Positions 6,721 through 11,567 of a stretch of 11,567 bases of DNA are shown one piece after another. The notes under the pieces are model-generated. The model was given only the letters and a program-made list of their open reading frames with translations. It searched no databases and had not been told where the DNA came from. The translations under genes were made by a program, and so were the position numbers. Every line of letters begins with the position of its first letter. The stretch's first letter is position 1. Source of the stretch: Opitutia bacterium (GTDB taxonomy: Bacteria; Verrucomicrobiota; Verrucomicrobiia; Opitutales; Seribacteraceae). The DNA is taken from NCBI GenBank assembly GCA_018646565.1, contig JABGUO010000441.1, positions 1 to 11,567 of the forward strand, in the 5' to 3' direction.

Positions 6721-8577
6721 CTATTGATTGGCCAGTTTTTCGATTGCCTTATAACTGCGTGCGATCATTTCCCTCGGGTCGTCGAGTAAATTAGCAGTGG
6801 CCAATGCATTATCGAGTAGTTGATTTGCAATTAGCTCAGCTGTTTCTTTGTCTGATTCTATCAACTTTGATAACCCCTTAATAATGGGGTGTCTTTGATT
6901 AACCTGAAGTTTGACCGGTGAAGTTGGCATTCCATCATCAGCCCCCTGCATCATTTTCATAACTCGACGTGCAGATGCTCCGCCTAGACCATCTCCGCCC
7001 ACTATACAAACCGGACTGTCGATTAGGCGATCGCCAGTTTCAACTTCTGATACTTTTTCCTTTAGGCTTTCCTTCAGCCATTTACACAATGATTTGGTGT
7101 CCTTCTTGTTGAGTGCTTTCCCTTCCGGTTCCTGGTCGAGTTTTTCTAGTTTCAATTCATCGGAGTCGGCAGAGATAATCTTTTTCTCTTTATACTCACG
7201 AACGGATTGCATTACATATTCATCTACAGGTTCAGTAAGAAGAAGAACTTCAAGACTACGTGCTTTTAGAGCTTCTAGGTAAGGTCCTGCCTCGATGGAC
7301 TGCCTGCTTTTTCCGAAAAGAAATAAAATTTCTTTTTGATCCTTTGCCATTCGGTCGATGTACTCATCGAGTCCGGTAAGCTTACCCGGTTCCATTGCAG
7401 TTGATTCAAATCGAAGGAGTTTGGCCAAATCATCTTTGTAGGTGAAATCGGTGGCTGCACCTTCTTTGATCAGAATGCCGAATTCTTTCCAAAATTCTAA
7501 ATAAGTTTCGGGTTCTTTTTTTGATTGTTCATTAAGGAAACGAAGAAATCTTTTTGTCAGGACCTGATTAAGTTTTCTGAGCAACTCGCTATCCTGCATT
7601 ACCTCGCGGGATACATTAAGAGGTAAATCTGAACTATCGACCACTCCTTTTAAAAATCGTAACCATTCCGGAAATAAAGCCTTGGGTTCTGCATCAATTA
7701 GTACTTTCCTGCAATGCAATGCTACCTTGTTTTCATTTCTGAACATCCCCATTTTTTCCATGTTTCTTTTCGGTACAAAAAGAAGGGAATTAATCTCGAG
7801 TGGAGCGTCTGCACTAAAATGCATGCGCATGAGGGGAGCTTCATAGTCGTTGGACTGAAATTTATAAAATTCCTCGTACTCTTCGTCTTTGATTTCATTT
7901 TTGGAACGAAGCCAAATCGCATCAACCGTATTGACTTTCTCTCCATTTAGGGAAACTGGAAACTGAACAAAAGCAGAATATTTCTTAATGATATCCTTGA
8001 CTCGGTCTTCTTTTGCAAATTCAGAAAAACCTTCTTTTAGATTAATTACTACTTTTGTTCCTCTTTGTTGATCGCTTGATTCTTCAATCGAGTAGGAACC
8101 ACTTCCATCACTTTCCCAACACTGACCATTTCCATCTTTCTTCCATGTTCTGGTGAATGCCTGTACTTTATCGGAAACCATGAATACACTATAAAATCCG
8201 ACTCCAAATTTCCCGATCAACGAGTCACTTTTTTCTCCATCTGCTTGCAGTGCTTCAATAAAAGCTTTTGATCCGGAGTGTGCGATTGTCCCCAAGTTCT
8301 CGATTAACTCCTCTTTGTTCATGCCCAGTCCAAAATCCTGGATGGTCAAAGTATTAGCGGTGTCATCGGTCGTAACCTTAATTTCATGCTCTAATTCGTC
8401 CTCAAAAATTTCTTTCTCAGTTAATTGAAGGCGGCGCAGTTTTTCCAAGGCATCTGAGGCATTGGAGATTAATTCCCGAATAAATATTTCTTTGTCCTTG
8501 TAGAGGGAATTAACCACAATATCTAGAACCTGTTTGGTTTCTGCTTGAAATTCGTGTTGAGTAGGTTTGTCAGTCAT
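6721..8577 (-). CDS. htpG: Hsp90 chaperone HtpG
   Basis: Bacterial Hsp90, a dimeric ATP-driven cytoplasmic chaperone. The 618 residues match family length (E. coli about 624). The N-terminal GHKL ATPase is complete: catalytic Glu35 and Asn39 in IRELISNASDA, DFGLGM at 81-86 (ATP-binding Asp81, Gly83, Gly85), and IGKFGVGFYS at 121-130 (lid hinge and glycine loop). The middle domain has NVSREVMQ, whose Arg contacts the ATP gamma-phosphate. The C-terminal dimerisation part is present, with no MEEVD tail, as expected for bacteria. It starts 90 bases after a membrane J-protein gene with no clear terminator between, so read-through from the J-protein is possible alongside a weak local promoter. No CIRCE element (TTAGCACTC-N9-GAGTGCTAA) is seen. 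Confidence 0.98.
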   Translation of the reverse strand: MTDKPTQHEFQAETKQVLDIVVNSLYKDKEIFIRELISNASDALEKLRRLQLTEKEIFEDELEHEIKVTTDDTANTLTIQDFGLGMNKEELIENLGTIAHSGSKAFIEALQADGEKSDSLIGKFGVGFYSVFMVSDKVQAFTRTWKKDGNGQCWESDGSGSYSIEESSDQQRGTKVVINLKEGFSEFAKEDRVKDIIKKYSAFVQFPVSLNGEKVNTVDAIWLRSKNEIKDEEYEEFYKFQSNDYEAPLMRMHFSADAPLEINSLLFVPKRNMEKMGMFRNENKVALHCRKVLIDAEPKALFPEWLRFLKGVVDSSDLPLNVSREVMQDSELLRKLNQVLTKRFLRFLNEQSKKEPETYLEFWKEFGILIKEGAATDFTYKDDLAKLLRFESTAMEPGKLTGLDEYIDRMAKDQKEILFLFGKSRQSIEAGPYLEALKARSLEVLLLTEPVDEYVMQSVREYKEKKIISADSDELKLEKLDQEPEGKALNKKDTKSLCKWLKESLKEKVSEVETGDRLIDSPVCIVGGDGLGGASARRVMKMMQGADDGMPTSPVKLQVNQRHPIIKGLSKLIESDKETAELIANQLLDNALATANLLDDPREMIARSYKAIEKLANQ

Positions 8578-8596
8578 AATTTTTAAAAAGCGTCCT

Positions 8597-8624
8597 ATCG
8601 TATGAATTTTATGTGCATCTTCAA
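8597..8624 (-). promoter_or_regulatory. Weak candidate promoter of htpG
   Basis: On the minus strand, TTGAAG (8624-8619) and TACGAT (8602-8597) are 16 bases apart, each matching 4 of 6 consensus bases. A TTCCCCCTAAT element (8637-8647) lies 12 bases upstream of the -35, echoing the arrangement in front of rplM. An alternative sigma factor could use a different site that I cannot recognise. Confidence 0.3.
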
Positions 8625-8667
8625 GCGATAAGTAAGATTAGGGGGAAATAGAACTAATTATGCTCGT

Positions 8668-9318
8668 TTAGCTTAAATCAAACTTTTTCCTTAAATGTTC
8701 GTATGCCTCATTGATTTCCTTGGCTTTTTTTTCGGCAACTTCTTTGATCTCCGGTCCCATTGCCACCACTCGATCGGGGTGATATTGAGCAATGATTTTA
8801 CGGTAGGTTGATTTTACAACCTTCAAATCTATTGGTTCTTTAAGACCCAGAACCCGGGCATATTCATAATCCTCGGGTAAGAAAATAATCTCATTGGGTT
8901 CCTTATCGGAGTTGGTTGAAGAATCTGGGACATCCTCTTCGGTTTCAATCAGAGATTTATCTTCTTCATTATGCCTTCTTTTCCTGCGGTTAGTTTTGGC
9001 AATGTTATCGTTCTGTCCTGGTTCGGTTTCCTCCTGTTCTTTACTTGATCCATCCCCTGCATGAAGTGGTTGCTGGAAAAAAGAATCTAGTTTCCACAAC
9101 ATAAACCAAGTAGCAAAAAAGAAGATTGCCCAAGTTAATTTTTGTAAAATTAAAGTCAATGAGTTTGGATCCGACCCGATCATCGATCGCCACCCAGACC
9201 ATGTTTGGTAATGAGCGTACAGGAATTGACTGGTATACTCGGAAAAAATTATAGAAAGAGATAATCCCAATATACCCACATGTAAAAAATTACTTCCCCA
9301 TTCTGAGACTTTATTCAT
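8668..9318 (-). CDS. Membrane-anchored protein with C-terminal J domain
   Basis: J-domain co-chaperone candidate; J domains stimulate DnaK ATPase. From the ATG at 9318 it has 216 residues. The first hydrophobic segment (about 13-25) and a strong second one (about 60-78, rich in Trp and Phe) are followed by a charged linker rich in Glu, Asp, Lys and Asn (about 90-145). A J domain closes the protein (about 150-216) with the diagnostic HPD at 180-182, preceded by YRKIIAQY and followed by KKAKEINEAYE. There is no Gly/Phe region or zinc centre, so this is a class C J-protein with a DjlA-like arrangement. The ATG at 9318 is preferred over a TTG at 9339 because it overlaps the stop of a small upstream ORF as ATGA, as in the arg operon. 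Neighbouring htpG suggests a quality-control role, which is inferred. Confidence 0.87.
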   Translation of the reverse strand: MNKVSEWGSNFLHVGILGLSLSIIFSEYTSQFLYAHYQTWSGWRSMIGSDPNSLTLILQKLTWAIFFFATWFMLWKLDSFFQQPLHAGDGSSKEQEETEPGQNDNIAKTNRRKRRHNEEDKSLIETEEDVPDSSTNSDKEPNEIIFLPEDYEYARVLGLKEPIDLKVVKSTYRKIIAQYHPDRVVAMGPEIKEVAEKKAKEINEAYEHLRKKFDLS

Positions 9319-9404
9319 CCCGGGAAGCGTCCACTCCAAACATTATAAAGATAGAGTAAAACCCCTCCAATTATTATCATAACCCACTTTAGACCCTTTC
9401 TCAT
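9315..9404 (-). CDS. Possible small membrane protein coupled to the J-protein
   Basis: From the ATG at 9404, 29 residues can be read: a basic start (MRKGLKW), one hydrophobic segment (VMIIIGGVLLYLY, residues 8-20), and a short polar tail ending RFPG. The stop TGA overlaps the J-protein ATG as ATGA, the same coupling seen three times in the arg operon, which is the main argument that it is translated. The frame stays open upstream to 9518 without ATG or GTG but with TTG codons (for example 9440). The upstream translation (KPILYRHTLLREDDNN and onward) looks protein-like, so the real gene may be longer and start at a rare codon or be frame-broken. There is no family match I recognise. Confidence 0.5.
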   Translation of the reverse strand: MRKGLKWVMIIIGGVLLYLYNVWSGRFPG

Positions 9405-9732
9405 CAAATCACCATTGCCGAGCAAATTATGTCCTGTCAAATATTGAATATTGTTATCGTCTTCCCTCAGTAATGTATGTCGATAGAGGATAGGTTTCCA
9501 CTTTTTTCCTTTGAGCTTTTAAGGGGGGCAATGAGTGGAGGGTGAGTAGTGAAGTATTATTTGTTAATTTCTCCACCGGATAAACAGTTAAAAATAAGGA
9601 GGACGAGTCTTGGGATCAATCGACCTGTTGATCTACAAATTGAGCCGTTATATAAAGTGTTGGTTGTTTCTCCCACCAACGCCATTGGCATGTGAAATTT
9701 GCTTTTGCAGTACTTCATCTGCTTGAACAAAA
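9405..9732. other. Long gap between the small ORF and tRNA-Tyr, with only weak candidates
   Basis: No recognisable gene is present. On the minus strand the small-ORF frame continues open to 9518, and a 53-codon ATG ORF (9718-9557, beginning MKYCKSKFHMPMALVG) follows tRNA-Tyr; neither resembles a known family. On the plus strand a perfect AAGGAGG (9596-9602) lies seven bases before a TTG that opens a 38-codon frame (9610-9726). Two small hairpins exist: GATCAA/TTGATC (9614-9619, 9628-9633) and an 8-bp stem 9657-9664 with 9675-9682. A TTGACA string is at 9440-9435 (minus) without a convincing -10. Overlapping ORFs on both strands suggest most of this is chance. Confidence 0.45.
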
Positions 9733-9819
9733 TGGTGGTAGGGGTCGGATTCGAACCGACGAACGCACGAAGCGGGCGGATTTACAGTCCGCATCCTTTA
9801 GCCACTTGGATACCCTACC
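9733..9819 (-). tRNA. tRNA-Tyr (anticodon GTA)
   Basis: The minus strand folds as a class II tRNA. The acceptor is GGTAGGG paired with CCCTACC (7 of 7), the discriminator is A, and CCA is encoded (9735-9733). The anticodon stem GCGGA/TCCGC holds the loop CTGTAAA with anticodon GTA at 9785-9783. The long variable arm has a CGC/GCG stem, and the T arm is GTCGG-TTCGAAT-CCGAC. It lies alone, divergent from coaE. No integrase or duplicated 3' end is beside it. Confidence 0.97.
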
Positions 9820-9835
9820 TTTTAAAAAAGGGATC

Positions 9836-9863
9836 ATAATAAAGAGTCAAAAACTAGAAGCAA
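9836..9863 (-). promoter_or_regulatory. Candidate tRNA-Tyr promoter
   Basis: On the minus strand, TTGCTT (9863-9858) and TATTAT (9841-9836, 5 of 6 matches) are 16 bases apart, placing a start near 9829, about 10 bases before the mature tRNA 5' end. The -35 overlaps the left arm of the inverted repeat at 9860-9901. Confidence 0.45.
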
Positions 9864-9901
9864 GCCGATTATCTTAAAATTAATTTAATTTCGAGGCTTG
9901 C
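9860..9901. repeat. Inverted repeat between tRNA-Tyr and coaE
   Basis: GCAAGCC (9860-9866) and GGCTTGC (9895-9901) are perfect 7-bp inverted arms around a 28-base, almost wholly A/T spacer (9867-9894). The arms are 35 bp apart, and each forms part of an outward-facing TTGC-type -35, one for tRNA-Tyr and one for coaE. On either strand no T-run follows, so it is not a terminator. It may be a binding site for a symmetric regulator or a paired promoter module. Confidence 0.5.
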
Positions 9902-9928
9902 CTGTCATTCCCAATTACAGAATATAAA
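9898..9928 (+). promoter_or_regulatory. Weak candidate coaE-rho promoter
   Basis: TTGCCT (9898-9903) and TATAAA (9923-9928) are 19 bases apart, slightly long; ATATAA one base earlier gives 18. A start about 7 bases past the -10 would fall near the coaE ATG (9933), implying a leaderless or nearly leaderless mRNA. No Shine-Dalgarno sequence precedes this ATG, which fits. Confidence 0.28.
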
Positions 9929-9932
9929 TTAC

Positions 9933-10526
9933 ATGTTTCCATTCCCCAATAAAGTGGTGGTAGGAATCACTGGGGGAATTGCTTGTGGCAAGTCGACAGT
10001 TTGTAAGAAATTTGCAGATCTTGACTGGCAAGTGGTTTCAACAGATTCCCTGGTTCACCAATTATTAGAAGATGATCAAGAAGTTATTGGTCAAATTGTA
10101 AATCGTTGGGGTGCACCAATGAAGGATGTACATGGAAGCATTGACAAAGTACAACTTGCTCATGTAATATTTAAATCTTCCACAGAGCGCACTTGGTTGG
10201 AAGGGTTGTTACACCCTGTTGTGCGGGAAAGATGGATGTCTCTCGTTCAGCTTTCTTCTTATCGCAAATTTGTCGTGGAAGTCCCGCTTCTTTTTGAAAA
10301 TGATCTTGATGCCCTTTTTACAAAAACGATTTCGGTCCATACTTCTTCGTGCAAGCAAATTACTCGCCTGCAAGAGAGGGGTTTGGACCACGATGAAATT
10401 GCCGCCCGAATCAATGCCCAAATGCCGGTTGAAGAAAAATCGGATCGTGCCCATTTTGTTATCTTAGGAGGCGGTGATCTCAATTTTTTAGAATTACAAA
10501 TCAAAAACTTTCTAACTCATTTATAA
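9933..10526 (+). CDS. coaE: Dephospho-CoA kinase
   Basis: Phosphorylates the ribose 3'-OH of dephospho-CoA, the last step of coenzyme A synthesis; cytoplasmic P-loop kinase. The 197 residues are typical. The Walker A is GGIACGKST at 14-22 (Lys20), Asp38 in STDSLVHQLL matches the catalytic Asp, LHP at 93-95 and VEVPLLFE at 115-122 are family motifs, and RLQERGLDHDEIAARINAQMP at 145-165 is the lid region with conserved Arg and Gln. The usual IxNxG near the end reads VILGGG (176-181), a small departure. The ATG at 9933 is the first good start and places Walker A normally. rho begins 23 bases after the stop, so the two are probably co-transcribed. Confidence 0.96.
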   Translation: MFPFPNKVVVGITGGIACGKSTVCKKFADLDWQVVSTDSLVHQLLEDDQEVIGQIVNRWGAPMKDVHGSIDKVQLAHVIFKSSTERTWLEGLLHPVVRERWMSLVQLSSYRKFVVEVPLLFENDLDALFTKTISVHTSSCKQITRLQERGLDHDEIAARINAQMPVEEKSDRAHFVILGGGDLNFLELQIKNFLTHL

Positions 10527-10549
10527 ATTCCATTCTTAAATAATTTGTT

Positions 10550-11567
10550 ATGCCCACGAAAAAAACTACCAAGACAACTCCCAAAAAAGTAAAAGAAATC
10601 GAAAAGGAAACCCTTCCCGTAGAAAATGCAACGCCGTCAGAGGTGAAGAAGGATGCTCCAGTCGAGAAGGCGAAACCAAAGAGGGCAACTCCCAAAAAGA
10701 CCAAGCCGGTGGTTACAGAACCGGTTAATGATGCACAGCTTTTCTTTAGTACTGACGGGAGTGAACCAGAGAAACCTGCTTCGAATCCTTATGAGAAAGA
10801 AGAGAATGCTCCTCAGTCTCCAGTCGAAAAACCAAAAGAAAATAGCACACCCGAAACTAAGCCAGTTTCTGCACCCAGTAAGCCACACCCTCAGCAACCC
10901 AGGCACAATCACCCCAATCAACAGGGGCAAGGACATCAACAAGGACATCAGCAGGGACAGGGAAATAAGAATTTCAAAAAACAAAATTGGCAGGATAAAA
11001 AAAGGCAAAAGAACAACAAGCCCCGTCCCAAATTTAAAAAGCCTCGCAAGTTACCGTTCGAGGATACTGAATCTAAATCTCTCGAACTAGGAAACTTACT
11101 TGAGTTTGAAGGATTAAAGACAGAAGAGGGAATTTCTAATTTAGCAGAACTTTTTGCCGGGTCGGATGAAGCGGCGATCAATTTTAATGAACTCTATGTT
11201 CTGCCCCTTCAAGAATTGAAGGAAAAAGTTTCCTCTTTAGCGGTAGAAATTGAATTACCACCCGCTCCAATCCGTGAAGAAATTTTTGATCTTTTGTTTG
11301 ATGCCTGTTTAGAAAAAAAGCAACCCGTCGAAATCTCTGCTATTCTTGAGGTCACTGAGGACGGGCATGGTTTTCTACTTCAGGAAAAAGATAACTATCG
11401 ACTCAGAGCGCAAAGCCCCCTCGTTCCTGCGGTATTGATTAAACGATTTGGACTAAAAACAGGACATCTTGTGCAAGGGTTTATTCATCCTAAGATGGAA
11501 CTGTCCACCTGCCCGATTGTAATTCAGATCGACAAGGTGATGAACGGTGCCCCCGAGGAGGCATCCC
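10550..11567 (+). CDS. rho: Transcription termination factor Rho, extended N-terminal part (cut off by window edge)
   Basis: Rho is a hexameric RNA helicase that ends transcription. Only 339 codons are visible, without the ATPase core. Residues 1-168 are low-complexity: Lys/Pro/Glu/Thr-rich to about 112, then His/Gln/Gly-rich (GHQQ repeats at 128-135) and Lys/Arg/Asn-rich at 139-168. A helical linker follows at 175-210. The Rho N-terminal helix bundle (NFNELYVLPLQELKEKV, from 211) and an OB/cold-shock RNA-binding domain (ISAILEVTEDGHGFL, 262-276; LIKRFGLKTG, 296-305) identify the family. Compared with E. coli, Phe62 aligns with His273, Tyr80 with Leu291 and Tyr110 with a Cys/Pro region, whereas Phe64 is kept as Phe275; alignment by eye. 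ATG 10550 is fixed by an in-frame stop at 10541-10543. Confidence 0.8.
   Translation, partial: MPTKKTTKTTPKKVKEIEKETLPVENATPSEVKKDAPVEKAKPKRATPKKTKPVVTEPVNDAQLFFSTDGSEPEKPASNPYEKEENAPQSPVEKPKENSTPETKPVSAPSKPHPQQPRHNHPNQQGQGHQQGHQQGQGNKNFKKQNWQDKKRQKNNKPRPKFKKPRKLPFEDTESKSLELGNLLEFEGLKTEEGISNLAELFAGSDEAAINFNELYVLPLQELKEKVSSLAVEIELPPAPIREEIFDLLFDACLEKKQPVEISAILEVTEDGHGFLLQEKDNYRLRAQSPLVPAVLIKRFGLKTGHLVQGFIHPKMELSTCPIVIQIDKVMNGAPEEAS

Noticed and set aside
8578..8667. CIRCE heat-shock operator upstream of htpG
   Set aside because: No TTAGCACTC-N9-GAGTGCTAA or near match on either strand.
9319..9339. TTG at 9339 as the start of the J-protein
   Set aside because: The ATG at 9318 is a better codon and has an ATGA overlap with an upstream frame; the seven added residues show no family feature.
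9733..9963. TGGTGGTAGG present at the tRNA-Tyr 3' end (9733-9742) and again inside coaE (9954-9963), suggesting an attachment-site repeat
   Set aside because: It is only 10 bases; the second copy encodes the Val-Val-Gly strand before the coaE P-loop; no integrase or mobile cargo lies between.
10653..11090. A 145-codon plus-strand frame overlapping the start of rho, and antisense frames in the same stretch
   Set aside because: The low-complexity coding sequence of rho opens other frames. The rho frame alone continues to the recognisable helix bundle and OB domain.
1..11567. CRISPR array, insertion sequence, toxin-antitoxin pair or defence system
   Set aside because: No regularly spaced repeats, transposase, nuclease or paired small toxin-like genes were found; the gene content is housekeeping with uniform composition.

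Overview
This is an AT-rich bacterial chromosomal segment carrying core genes. It contains no phage, insertion sequence or CRISPR array that I can see. The gene set is an argCJBDF arginine operon, rplM-rpsI, a small lipoprotein, htpG, a membrane J-protein, tRNA-Tyr, coaE and the start of an extended rho. Together with the style of the proteins, this suggests a marine Verrucomicrobiota (Opitutae / Puniceicoccales-like) genome. That placement is an impression from protein style and needs a database search. Almost no gene start has a Shine-Dalgarno sequence.

Layout. From position 1 to about 9.4 kb everything reads on the minus strand. In transcription order the minus-strand genes are: tRNA-Tyr (9819-9733); an unannotated small membrane ORF (9404-9315) joined by an ATGA overlap to a membrane-anchored J-domain protein; htpG; a small SmpA/DUF3192-like lipoprotein; rplM-rpsI, ending in a strong intrinsic terminator (about 5214-5251); and the arginine operon argC-argJ-argB-argD-argF, in which argF runs off the left edge. 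On the plus strand coaE and rho diverge from tRNA-Tyr, and rho runs off the right edge.

Function. The arg operon covers N-acetylglutamate to citrulline. ArgJ recycles the acetyl group, and ArgB has the N-terminal extension typical of arginine-inhibited kinases. Tight ATGA overlaps (argC/argJ, argJ/argB, argD/argF) indicate translational coupling. The J-protein and HtpG lie next to each other and may work together in protein quality control at the membrane. CoaE completes coenzyme A synthesis. The rho product has a disordered, charged and Gln/His/Gly-rich N-terminal region of about 200 residues, followed by a divergent RNA-binding domain.

The less ordinary items are: the hidden small membrane ORF in front of the J-protein; the Rho extension with apparent loss of primary-site aromatics; a divergent tRNA-Tyr/coaE control region in which an inverted repeat supplies both -35 elements; a TTCCCCC(C)TAAT element shared upstream of rplM and htpG; and an arg promoter squeezed onto the rpsI terminator.
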